Both the position numbers and the translations under genes were made by a program. Below, one piece after another: positions 1 through 10,867 of a stretch of 64,000 nucleotides of DNA. The first letter of the stretch is position 1; every line of letters starts with the position of its first letter. The stretch is from Trifolium pratense. Taxonomy: Eukaryota > Streptophyta > Magnoliopsida > Fabales > Fabaceae. The stretch is from NCBI RefSeq assembly GCF_020283565.1, contig NC_060064.1:6966001-7030000 (forward strand), given 5' to 3'. The notes under the pieces are model-generated. The model was not told the DNA's origin, searched no databases, and worked only from the letters and a program-made list of their open reading frames with translations.

Positions 1-341
1 AATTTCCCTACCCAAAAGAAGGTTCTTGCATTGCCTTCACTTGTTTCATTTTTTATGTTACCAACTAAACTAGTAGCCAATGGAGAATGGTGCATGCCAT
101 GGCTTGGTTGGTTTACATAAAATGGTCACTGCATTGTACTATTTTTTAAAAACAAAAATAAAATTAAGTGATATATGTATATCTTTTTTTATAATTGAAC
201 GTGAAAACATAAAAATATTTGCTTATATCGAATAGGGTCCCTAGTTTTCCGTTTGCTTTTAGATATTTCATGTCAAAATTAGTCACCTACCTGTATAGTG
301 TATAGTGTATAGACTCGCTAATGTTACTACTCAATGTTCAG

Positions 342-2265
342 GTTTATGTGATTGGTGGGGATGGTATACTGGATGAGTTGCAGCTTGCTGGCTTCACGGC
401 TTTTGGTGGTCCGGTAAGTCTTTATAAATAATAGTCTATCTCCTTTTGTTCCTTATTGAAATCGAATTACATGGTGTGTGAAGAGAAATTTAAGTGTCGT
501 GTATGCATCCATTGTTGTTCTACCAGATTAGTTTTTTTACTTAAGTTATATTTCACTCAACGCTTTTGTTGTAATCTATGATTATTTTTTACCTTCATTG
601 AATAGGAACTAATTAGGGGTAAGCAACATGTAATTGTGAATGTCTTTTTAGAAAAGAAACCCTTGCACAAACAGTTTTGCTCAATTAATCATGGAGTCTG
701 TTAGGCTGCATTTTCTTAAGGAAAATACATGCTTCAAACAATGCACAGAGAGGAGTGAGTTTCACAGGATTGTTACTCAAGTTATTCTCACTGAAGCATT
801 CAATAATTGCAGGGAGATGCAGATAAAACAATAGACTGGAAGCAGAGCGGAATTTTTGAACATGATAAGAGTGTAATGTAACACCTTGCCCGTTGTTACT
901 TTGATTAACTTTGTTGAGATAGCTGCTTGCGGTTAACTGATTAGTTCACTTTTGCAGGTTGGAGCTGTAGTGGTTGGTATAGATCCAAAAATTAACTATT
1001 ACAAGCTCCAGTAAGAAAATATTTTCCTTTGTTCTTTTCTTGAGCACTTTATCTTGTGCTCCTTTTGTCTCAAAATATTTAGTTCAGAACCCTCGATGAC
1101 CTATAAATGTAAATTAATGTAGTCCCAAAAGAGTATTGATACTAGCAGAACTATACTCCACTTGCTAGTATAAGCTAAAGCATCCGCATTGCATTTTCTT
1201 TTGTTCAAGCTGACTTAACTTGAACTTCTAATGATTGTAATTTGGCCTCACTAACTAGTCCATGGAAGTTTTAAACCTTCTCTCAAATGTATGTTTACAT
1301 CAAAGATTTGTAAGGGTTGATTCGTGGAAGTTCACAACACTGCAAAATGTTATAGTTAACAAATCGCCTTTTGTTTTTTTAAGAATATTAATAATGTATT
1401 AAAGCAGTTTCTCAATAGTTAAATGAACCCGAAGAAGTTTTTTCTTGAAGTGATCGACTTAGAAAACAGTATACTGTAGGATAATAGGTAGATTTTTGTT
1501 TTCATCAAATTCATATAACTGTTCATGGCAGCATCTTCGTAAATTCTGATTAAACAAAAACATTGTTATCTAACAGGTATGGAACCCTTTGCATACGCGA
1601 AAATCCAGGATGCCTTTTCATTGCCACCAACCGTGATGCAGTTGGGCATATGACTCCTTCCCAAGAATGGCCTGGTCCTCTATTATATCCCATTTTATTC
1701 TTAAGCGGCGAAGATTTAATATGCAACTGGATTGTATGTCCTAATAATAATGTATAAAAATTGTATTTCAGGAGCTGGGTGTATGGTTGCGGCCGTGTGT
1801 GGATCAACCCAGAAGGAGCCTGTTGTAGTTGGGAAACCATCAACCTTTATGATGGACTTTTTACTTGAGAAGTAAGAAACTTAAATTCTTAAATTTGTTG
1901 ATTTTTGTCTACCGGGACTAGTTTTGTTTTACTTTATATTCTTCTCCTCTCGGAACATAACATACTATTTCAAGCAGATTCAATTTAAGTTGCTCCAAGA
2001 TGTGTATGGTGGGTGATAGATTAGATACTGATATATTGTTCGGACAAAGTGCTGGTTGCAAAACTCTTCTAGTGCTTTCAGGTAATGATGAGCCTTGTAT
2101 TTTTCTGCATCATATACAGACACCTAGCCCAACATGTTGTGATTACTTCTATTTATGCAAACAGGTTGCACAACTCAATCAGCTCTGCAAGATCCTTCAA
2201 ATAATATTCAGCCGGACTATTACGCGAACAAAATTTCTGATATGCTTGAATTATTGGGAGCATAA
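342..2265 (+). CDS. PGLP2: 2-phosphoglycolate phosphatase, 3' exons (partial at 5' end)
   Basis: Hydrolyses 2-phosphoglycolate to glycolate in photorespiration or cytosolic metabolite repair; a HAD-superfamily, Mg-dependent enzyme. Seven exons are readable: 342-413, 813-872, 958-1010, 1577-1674, 1772-1871, 1978-2081 and 2165-2265, with matching phases and the TAA at 2263-2265. The first HAD motif (DxDG region) and N-terminus lie left of the window. Seen here: [13 protein letters not shown], a cap-region segment ending [20 protein letters not shown], the motif III lysine in [12 protein letters not shown], and motif [16 protein letters not shown]. The wording ([35 protein letters not shown]) fits the Arabidopsis PGLP2 paralogue better than chloroplast PGLP1, from memory. 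Donors are canonical GT; the one after 1674 (GTCCTC) is weak, so retention of that intron is possible. No premature stop is seen, so the gene is probably functional. Confidence 0.93.
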
Positions 2266-3209
2266 ATTGGTTTTTTTTTTTCCCCCAATTTAGACACTCC
2301 TTTTATCACATTGAGACTACAGAATAATGCTTTCCACATTGATACAATTTTCACAATTTATGTGGTTGGTACCTCATTTTCTGCCACCTTAATTTTGTGG
2401 TAGTTTAAACCAAACATCCCATGTGGGTAATGAGTTTGCAACAATCTTCCCTCATTATTTATCTAATGTGTTAATTGCCATTTATGCAGTACTTTTACCA
2501 TACTTCATCTTGCTTTGATGATTTTGGCTTTTATCTCACTGCACCATCTTATTCTTCGAGTTGTTCCACTTAAAAGGGATAACTGAAAGGATTAAGCTAA
2601 ATTTTTTGGTAACTGTGATACTTGAGAATATAATTTATTAGTGGAAGTAGAATTTAGGAATCCTGGATGTGAACCAGTAGATGATCACAGTAGCAAATTT
2701 AATGCATAATCTGAGATGATGACACCAAAATAGAACACTACCTACTCAACAAAACAAAAGCAATGTTAAGCACAAATTAGTTGCAATGTTACCCTTGCTG
2801 TTAGACATTAGGAATGTTTTGTAGCTAGTTAATTTTATGTCTTGCACCAAATCAGCATAATCTGATAAGTGGTAAAACTATAAAGCACAACTTAGATCAA
2901 ACCATAAACAGTTGGACAAAACATTAAGAATCGTAGCATAAGATGGCAGGAATTAATCCATCATTCCTCACCACAACTATCTATTTATTATGTTACAATT
3001 ATTCCATAGTTATTTCTCAAGAGTTAACTACTCCCATCCAATTCTTGTTTGTGCTGGCATTTTTATAATTTTCAGCTGTGCCTCATTCACTTTCCACACC
3101 CAATGTTTGTAAAATTTCTTAAGATTCCTCATTGCCTTAATGGGCCATGGCCCATGGCTATCTTTGTGTGTTATTTAACCCAAATCTGAAATGGGACCAT
3201 ATTTGGGTT
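2266..3209. other. Phosphatase 3' UTR and intergenic DNA
   Basis: AT-rich sequence following the phosphatase stop. The first few hundred bases must hold the 3' UTR and polyadenylation site, but no single signal can be fixed by eye. No coding exon or repeat end was recognised. Confidence 0.5.
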
Positions 3210-3218
3210 TTGCTATAT

Positions 3219-3384
3219 GGGAGTTACTTTTGCCGACTTACGTGTTCTCGCGCGCCCTATTTTTACTCATCCGTTACTTAAGTAACGGATGTTATAAAAT
3301 GAGAAATTTTAGAAAAAAATGTTGTCCGATACTTAAGTAGCGGACAATATTTGAGAAAATGATAGGGCGACAAAAGTAACTCCC
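3219..3384. mobile_element. 166-bp MITE with palindromic core
   Basis: Terminal inverted repeat GGGAGTTACTTTTG at the left is mirrored by CAAAAGTAACTCCC at the right. Flanks are TTGCTATAT (3210-3218) and TTGCTATAC (3385-3393), a 9-bp target duplication with one mismatch, which suggests a Mutator-like (or, with 8 bp, hAT-like) MITE. The interior has two more palindromes, one centred on CCGTTACTTAAGTAACGG and one on a GTCCG...CGGAC stem, so a transcript would fold strongly. No ORF. Confidence 0.75.
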
Positions 3385-3393
3385 TTGCTATAC

Positions 3394-4693
3394 TGCTACT
3401 GGATATTCTGATAATGAAGCCCCTAACTAAATTTCTAGTAATTAGCCACATTAAACTTTCAAGTTTCAAGTAGAGAAGGGTCTTATGAATTTTGTCCTAT
3501 TTGGAGGAATATTCTCATGTTGTGCTCTGTCATAATAACTTACTTCTTACAATCTCTTGTCCTTCCACAGTAGCACCAATCAATGACCATACACCACATT
3601 TGATGTGGTTCTTTACTAAGTTCACATGGTGTCTTGCTATATTTTACATTGTAAATATATTGTACATATAGCAAAATATTTAATTTGTCCCATATTTAAT
3701 TGAACAATGCAAAATAAGCACAACCCATGTATAACATGTTTGTTTTAATTAATTAAAGTTTTATCTTTTCTATGAAGATGATAAGCATGCCTCTAATAAC
3801 TCAACAACTCACATCAAAGAAGTTTCATTATCATAATTGGTCCACTTTATTTTTCCACTTTTCCAGCCATTTTACAGGTCAAAATGGGATATGAATGATG
3901 ATAAATAAAAGAAAAGGACATTTAATGAAAAGTTATGGACCTTGTAGCCATGCCAAAATCTTCAGTTGTGTATTCATAATCAAAATAATTATCTAACCAA
4001 TTGACAATGCTAAAAAATTTACACTTTATTTTTTGGTGGTAGAGATTTTGACATCAAAAGAAACTAAAAAGTGAAACTAAAAGTGAAGCTAACATCCAAA
4101 TCCCACATCTCCAAAGCTTTCTTAAAAGCTTTTTCAGCTAGGTGAGGTTATCAAACTCTGAACCATCAGAGTCTCCCTCTTGAAAGAATATATTCCCTTC
4201 TACTAGTAAAACAAAAAACAATTCAAACTTTGTAGAGACCCAAGTGAAAATAAAAACTATATGTTTAAATTATGTTGAGGGGCCCAAGATTCACATGCTT
4301 GCCACATGTTAAAATCTAATTGTACTGCTGCTACCATTTGTTTGTTGCTCGCATACTACAATATTAATAGTGATTATAGCTATAGTATTCAATATTTTTA
4401 AAAATTAGATATGATATGTACGTAACTGCAGAGACTAATCATTTGAGTTGAATATAACTATAATGAGCAACAAAGTTTGCTATCAAAAATTCTAACACTA
4501 TTGCATTTCAAAGATTGTACCCGAAGTCGAATCCAAGATGTCTGATTAAACTGAAAGAGAACATCTCAACCAAGCATAATTGGGTATTAGTAATATTTAA
4601 TCATAGTAACTATAACAATGAGTTTAATATGAAACAAGGGCAGAGGACCACTGCATAAAACTTTAGTTTTGAATCAAATGACAGATAGAACTG
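3394..4693. other. Intergenic, no feature recognised
   Basis: AT-rich DNA between the MITE and the hAT element. Only short ORFs with no recognisable protein are present. Confidence 0.5.
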
Positions 4694-5744
4694 CATGTGA
4701 GCAGGGGCGGCCTAGGCCCATGTGCGACATGGGCCGTGGCACAAGGTCTCTTAAAATCGAGGGCCTCAAAAAAAAATTATAGGGTAGTAGTATTAGTAAG
4801 TTAGGGGGTGTAAAAATTAATTATGTATGTTAGAAACTGTTGTAAAGGCCCAACCCAACAATGTTTTCCTAACAAAAAAAAAAAAGCAGCAATAGAAGAA
4901 GCCAGCTTTTTGCGTTATGTGTTTTTGCCTTCTTTCTGCGTTCTGTGTTCGCAAGTTCTTTCACTTTCAGAACCTACGACCTGCCTCCATTAATTCACCA
5001 CCAGGCCGGCGTCGACCTGCCTCCTGCCACCATCACCAGGCGTCGGTTAACCACTTAACCTCCTTCCTTCTATTCTCAAAGGTAAAAACTAAATTTTACA
5101 AGTTAGGGTTTCTAAAATTTGCAATGTAAAATCACAATTTTGCTATTTTAATTGTGTTTCTCAATTCCCAATTCCCATCATTCTTTTTCTCCCAAAGTTA
5201 ATTTTGCTATTCTAGTAATGATACCAATAGTGTTCCCATATAATTAGTTAATTACCAATAGCCGTACTGTAGTTATGCAGTATAATTACCAATAGTGTTA
5301 ATTTTGCTACTGATTTTCTTTTAATTTCCACTAATGTTGAAACTATAGTAGCTTAGCTATAATGTTAATCACAAATCCTACTCCCATTCTATGTAAACAT
5401 GTGATTCCTTCCGGCCGGAGATTCCTAGTTTCAACATGATAATGTTTTAATGTTTATTGTCCTATTTGGTTTGATAATGTGTTGTTCTATTTGGATTGTT
5501 TTAATTGCTAATTACGTTCTTTTTTTCTTTTTTTACCGGTTCAACTTCAATGTTGTCTATTTGGTTCTACTTCAATGTTGCGGTCCTGCGGAATCGATCC
5601 AGAACAGTGAGAATTTTCAGGTTCTATTTTTTTCCCTCAATGCCTCCTAAGTCACTTCCTAAGGGTAGGAAATATGATTGTGGATATGTAAAGCGTAAGA
5701 AAAAGATAAGACTTGAGAAATTAACTCAATCTCAATCAGGAGCT

Positions 5745-6923
5745 TGATGACATTAGTCATTACATGGAAATAAAGACCATTTTCAAGTGATTTTAGAGGT
5801 TTTTTGACTTAAATCATGAAGAATAAGACATTGATTTGAAGCTACATGCGAAGGAAGATAGCAGATAAAAATTGGTGGAAATTGAAGTACTTTTACGCCT
5901 GGGGCGGAAGTTTTTCCGCCTGAGGCGGAATTTTTGCTGAAGAACCAAGATTGCTCACTGTTTTGCCGTTTCAGGCGAATTTCTTGTGCCTGAAACGTAA
6001 TTTTTTACGCCTGGGGCGGAAATTCTGTGCCTCAGGCGGAAAACGTTATTTTTGATCAGTTTTATAAAAGGGAAACTTCAGATCTGGATCATGATTGAAT
6101 TTTTACGCAAAAGAACAGCTGTTGGAGCGATTTTGGAGGATCAAGAGCGACCAAGCAAGGATTCCAGTGTGGAAACACATCAAGATTCTTCTTGTAATCA
6201 TGCTTTCTTTCATTTTATTTGATGTAATTTCTGAATTTGCAATGTCTAGCTAAATTCTCATGATTGGTCCTTAGGTGATTCTAATTACTTTTGATCTTGA
6301 ACTATGTGATTGTCATATGATATGATTAATGAATTACGAAGTTAGTTTCTATTGATTGTTCTTTGTGCTTAATGCTTTGTATGAATTCGCGACTTATATG
6401 ATGATTGCAATGATTTGTTTTACTATGACGATAGGAATAAATCATCGATCTAGGAACGATTGATCAATTAATTTTCACTTAAGAAATTTTGGATTGTTAA
6501 TTGAGATTAAAAGATTAAAGTTTTTCTTCCTCACATGATCATAGGTCTTACTAAGAAATTAGGGATTGATGATCATGAGAGAGGATTATGTTACCAAGAC
6601 ATTGGACATAATCAATTGTGTTTTAATCAAATCATGAAACTAATTTGAATAATTCGTTATCATACATGGCGTTACCAAGAGAAATAGTAATTAGATGATC
6701 CAAAAAGGACCAATCGCTTTTCTTACATCAATCTAAACACCAAAGCAATTCCAAAGTTTAAAAAATTTGAACTTGAAACCAAACAAGAACCCCCTTTTAC
6801 AATTTATGTCAATTTACATGAGTATGTCTTCAATTTACAATTGATTTACAACAATCCCTGCGGAAAGAACGATTTTATTATACTACTTGACGGCTATTTA
6901 GTACACTTGCTAAATTTTCATCA
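5745..6923 (+). repeat. 5' LTR (family A)
   Basis: Starts TG and ends CA. It is 1179 bp, the same length as 20970-22148; line-by-line comparison of long stretches showed no difference. The U3 part has GC-richer blocks of the type ACGCCTGGGGCGGAAG around 5890-6040, related to the 70-bp tandem array at 17310-17650. Confidence 0.95.
6059..6072 (+). promoter_or_regulatory. Putative LTR TATA box
   Basis: TTTTATAAAAGGG in the 5' LTR, about 860 bp before the LTR end; the same motif recurs in the 3' LTR near 21286. It is the best core-promoter candidate for full-length transcription. The transcription start was not determined. Confidence 0.5.
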
Positions 6924-6929
6924 AGTTTT

Positions 6930-6947
6930 TGGCGCCGTTGCCGGGGA
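6930..6947 (+). other. Primer-binding site, tRNA-Asp
   Basis: TGGCGCCGTTGCCGGGGA lies six bases after the 5' LTR. It is complementary to the 3' end of plant tRNA-Asp(GTC), which ends GGCAACGGCGCCA, the usual primer of Athila/Calypso elements. Confidence 0.9.
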
Positions 6948-7110
6948 TTGTTGAGTGATTTTGACAAGGCAATTTATTTTACTTAGGATTTTTTTTTAAT
7001 TTTTTTTTTCCTTTCTATTATTTTCTTTTTATTCTTGTATATATGAATTTTCTCTTTATGTCTACTTTAGTTTTCTTTGCTGCTGAAAATTTTCTCTAAG
7101 TTTTGTAGCA

Positions 7111-7749
7111 ATGAAATGGATTGATAATAGATTGGTTGATTGCAAAGAAATAAATATCATTTGTTATCAACTATGTTTACTATCTTATGCACAAGAGAGA
7201 TTGGATGCACATATTTCGAGATTGAAGGCAAGAAGTGATTTTTGTGGACCGAATCATCACAATGACTATTTTGAGGAGTATTGTTTGAATGAAAAAGAGC
7301 GCGAACTGATCAACATTGATTACAACTTTCAACTCAAAAAGATTTTGGAGGAATTTTTGAGGTCAAATCAAGGTTCATTTGATGGATTTGAAGTTGAATG
7401 TGGTAATCTTGTTGAAAAGGCAAATGAGTGTGAGAAGTTGGTTGAGATGGAGATGAAACATCATGCTATTGGAGAAGAAAAAAAATTGAAAAACAAGAAG
7501 AATGACATGAGAAGAGTAAATCATGTTGATCTCTATGTAACGTTTGAGTCTCAACCAATGGAGTCTAAAGAGAAAAATCTCTTGCAAAAGAAATCTCATT
7601 CTTCTCCAAGGTGGGAGAGTGCTTGTTCCAAAAGCTTAGTTGTTGGAAGATGGGAACATTTGCTTCTCTATGCTAAGTTCATGGAATTCTTAACCAACAA
7701 GAGGAAGAAGAAGGATGACGTGTTCTTGCTATCATTTATGCCACCCTAA
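7111..7749 (+). CDS. Non-autonomous body 1 ORF, 212 aa, function unknown
   Basis: The only sizeable ORF between the first primer site and the middle LTR. It starts MKWIDNRLVDCKEIN, is highly charged (many E/K), and ends KKKDDVFLLSFMPP. No gag zinc knuckle, protease, RT or integrase motif is visible. A short stretch (YAKFMEFLTNKRK) recalls [14 protein letters not shown] in the inverted gag-pol of body 2 near its protease region. The ORF may therefore be a degenerate gag-pol remnant or an accessory ORF of a non-autonomous derivative. It lies about 160 bp after the primer site and just before the conserved motif at 7758. Confidence 0.5.
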   Translation: MKWIDNRLVDCKEINIICYQLCLLSYAQERLDAHISRLKARSDFCGPNHHNDYFEEYCLNEKERELINIDYNFQLKKILEEFLRSNQGSFDGFEVECGNLVEKANECEKLVEMEMKHHAIGEEKKLKNKKNDMRRVNHVDLYVTFESQPMESKEKNLLQKKSHSSPRWESACSKSLVVGRWEHLLLYAKFMEFLTNKRKKKDDVFLLSFMPP

Positions 7750-7757
7750 CAGTGGTT

Positions 7758-7808
7758 AAGGCGTCAAGCTAATGACGTTAAAGAAGCGCTTCTTGGGAGG
7801 CAACCCAT
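7758..7808 (+). other. Conserved post-coding motif, copy 1
   Basis: AGCTAATGACG...AGCGCT.CTTGGGAGGCAACCCA, matching 17165-17213 after the integrase stop of body 2. Its position right after the coding region in both bodies suggests an element-family RNA signal (splice or translation control). The role is unknown. Confidence 0.6.
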
Positions 7809-9286
7809 GATAGGTAACTCGGTCTTTAATTTATTTATTTTTTTTTTGCATTTTATTAAGTAATAAAAAGCACTGTTGAATGAATTTGTCACTACTCTAT
7901 CCTTATCTGTTTGAGTTAATATTTTATGTGTGACTTGATTTTGAGCATTTAACTAGAATGTGCTTGTTAGTTTGTTCTCCATCTAAGTAGTAACTGTCAA
8001 CTTACATTATTGATTGCTCTTTGGTTATATTAGTTTGCTGATGATTTTTGAGGAAATGATTTCTGTTTGTTTAGCATGATTTCTAATGGCTCTAATTCTT
8101 CTCTGTTATCCTAACTGTGAGGTCTTGAGCCTAAACACTTGAATTTCTTTCTTGACTATGTGAGTTCCACGTCTCTCCTATTCTCTAGAACTTGCTTGAA
8201 TTCTCTTAATTGATTGATTGCGATGAATAATGCACCGAGGCACGTTTTTGTGAGCTTGAGCCTTTGTAGCCTACCCTTGAATATTACAATCTCTTGCTAG
8301 CCCCTTTGAGCCTTATTGAAAGAAAAATGTTTTGATCTTACTTCTTTTTGAAAACCACATAATTTTTACAAAAAAAAAAAAAAGAAGATGATTTTCTTGA
8401 AGTTGATCACCTAACTTGTGATTTGAGCACAATGCTCATCATTAAGTTTGGGGTTGCTCTTGGGATTTGCAACCTATTAAGTTTGAGGTGGGATACTAGA
8501 GAACTAAAAGAAAAATATTTTGAAAAAGTTTGTGTTAAAAAAAAATGAAGAGAATGTCCCTCATGAAAAGAAAGGAAATGGTGAAAGAAATGAAAAATAA
8601 ATAAATAAAGAGAATGCAAAATGCATAACACCATGTTAGGAAAAAAAATGAATAAAAAAATAAAATAAAATTTGTCGAGGGACTTCTTTGAGAAAAAAAA
8701 AATGTGAGCATGGAATGAGTTCACACATTGTGAATTCATTTGCATGAGGAAAAAAATTGTGAAAACTAAGTTCTCTAGTATGAATGTGATGATTTTTGGG
8801 AGATCAATTGCTTTGTCCACTTTTGTTTGAAATAGGTGATCTTATATGCTTCAAGTTTTTCTACCTAGTTTCCCAAAAATATCCACCCTTCAATAAACCT
8901 AAGCCACGCTATAACCCGAAAAGTCCTCGAAAGGTGCATATTCATTGTATGTCGATCGATTTTTAGAGTCCTTGCAAGCCTATGGTAGAAAGGTGTAGAT
9001 TGTGTTGATTGAGTGTATGTCCCTAAACACTTGAGAGAATTTTAGTGAGATTGTGTGAAAAGAGAATTGAGCTTGATGGATGAATGTTGGATGAATTGTT
9101 TTGAATTTCCGATTGGTTGTTAGTAGATGAAAGTGACCTTGAGTATGATAATTTATGTAAAATGACGTGTTTTGTTCTTATTGATTACGGAGATAGATTA
9201 ACATGAATGTTTGGTTGGGTGTTTGAGTTGCACTCTTTTGAAAGCATTGTTCCTTGAGGACAAGCAACAAATTAAGTTTGGGGTTG
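7809..9286 (+). other. Body 1 3' non-coding region with polypurine tract
   Basis: Non-coding sequence homologous to 19615-20969 of body 2: both contain poly(A) runs, paired AAGTTTGGGGTTGC/AAGTTTGAGGTGGG-type motifs, and GAGGACAAG(C/G)AA near the end. The polypurine tract AAGTTTGGGG at about 9274-9283 precedes the TG of the middle LTR, as expected for plus-strand priming. Confidence 0.75.
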
Positions 9287-10509
9287 TGATGAGTCTTCAC
9301 CGGTCGCTATTTTTAGAGTATTTTTAATTAAGTTTTTAATATCATTTTATTAGTTTAATGTTTAATTTAGAGTCATTTTAAATAAATTACAATTTTTGGT
9401 TTATTGAATCAATTATGTCTTTTTCTCTATTAATATATATTTTGTGTAGCTTTTATTTTGTGAATTTACTTACTCATTGTTTAGTGTGTCATATGATGAG
9501 CAAAGAGGGAGTTAACTATTGTAATATGATGGGCTTGTCTAAAAAGAAAAGAAACGTGGACTTTATGCTTGTGTGGCCCAACATGAAACAAGGAGGTTTC
9601 GTTGATTATTATAAGTAAGAGGAGCTGGAGACAGAAGGAGAGTTACGCAGAGAGAGAGAAAGGCCGGGGATAATCACGTACAACAAGAAGAAAAAGGGAA
9701 TCACGCACACCCTAGAGCAAACGGAACATCACGCACACCCTGGAGAACGAAAGGAGCTGGCCGTATCAACAAGCAGCAACATAGTTTATGGTCTTGTTCT
9801 TCTCCTTATTATGTTGCTTATTAATTTAATTATGAGAAGCTGAATTCTATTGATTGGTTCTTAGAGGATTTTGATTATTATTTCTCTTGAACAATGTGAT
9901 TATCATTTGATATGATAAATGAATTACGAAGTTAGTTTCTTCAATTATTCCTTGTGCTTAATGCTTTACATGACTTGATCAATTGTGTGATGATTTCAAT
10001 TATTTGTTTTACTATGATGATAGGAATGAATGATCGATCTAGGAATGATTGATCAATTAACTTTCACTTAAGATATTTCGGATTGTTAATTGAGATTAAA
10101 AGATTAAAGGTTGTAAACCTCAATTGATCATAGATTACCTAAGACATTAGGAATCGATGATCAAGGGAGAGGATTATGTTACCAAGACATTGGGCATAAT
10201 CAATTGAGATTTAATCTAATCATGAAACTAAATTGACTAATTTGTAATCATACATGAAATTACCAAGAGAAGTAGTAATTAGATGAACCGAAAGGATCAA
10301 TCGTTTTTCTTCCATCAATTTGAATCCCAAGTTATTTCTAAGTTTATGATAAAAATCCAAACTAAGTTAAACTCCCCCCATTTGCATTTTAATTATTAAT
10401 CCTAAATTAATTTAATTGTTTTGTCGATATTGAAACAATCCCTGCGGATACGAATTTTATAAATTTTATTACTTAACGATAAATTAGTACACTTGCTAAT
10501 TTGTTATCA
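9287..10509 (+). repeat. Middle LTR (family B)
   Basis: 1223 bp, TGATGAGTCT...TTGTTATCA, with a polypurine tract upstream and a primer site directly downstream, so it is a complete LTR between two element bodies. The 3' half is clearly related to family A (for example TGAATTACGAAGTTAGTTTC and GTGCTTAATGCTTT are shared), but the U3 half is different. No second family-B LTR occurs in the window. Confidence 0.85.
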
Positions 10510-10515
10510 AGTTTT

Positions 10516-10533
10516 TGGCGCCGTTGCCGGGGA
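10516..10533 (+). other. Second primer-binding site, tRNA-Asp
   Basis: TGGCGCCGTTGCCGGGGA again. The leader from the end of the LTR through TTACTTAGGATTT (6924-6990 and 10510-10576) looks identical in the two bodies. Confidence 0.9.
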
Positions 10534-10576
10534 TTGTTGAGTGATTTTGACAAGGCAATTTATTTTACTTAGGATT

Positions 10577-10867
10577 TGAATGATGTGATGGATTACACGG
10601 TGGAAGGAGGAGGTGAAGAAAGGGAGGAGAATGTTGAAAATGTGATGCACCATGAAGTGCCACAGGCTCCTGAAATGGAGAGTTTTCCAGCTCCGCAATT
10701 TGAGGTGAATGTTCTTGCTGACATGGTGTGGAAAATGGACATGAGCACCCAACAGGGCATTGATATGGCGGACCACTATGACACTTCATCCGCCTTATGG
10801 CAGCTAATGAAGTGAAATGTGATTTTTGTGGACAAGGGCATGCTAATGGCCAATGTTTTTGTTCAAC
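10577..10867 (+). other. Chimeric joint: env-like ORF piece fused to gag zinc-knuckle piece
   Basis: 10580-10802 matches 19142-19364 (223 bp of the 490-codon ORF) without a visible difference. From 10797 to about 10859 the sequence matches the gag zinc-knuckle region in plus orientation (reverse complement of 14997-15057). The two share ATGGCA at the joint. A further joint at about 10860-10867 leads into the inverted gag-pol. Short shared bases at the joint are typical of reverse-transcriptase template switching. Confidence 0.8.

Noticed and set aside
8407..8820. 137-codon minus-strand ORF
   Set aside because: It is a shadow of the poly(A)-rich 3' non-coding region of body 1; composition is F/L/H-rich from T-runs and no domain is present.
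9287..10509. Middle LTR as a separate nested solo-LTR insertion
   Set aside because: A solo insertion would show 5-bp duplications. Instead a polypurine tract precedes it and a primer site follows it, so it is part of a tandem.
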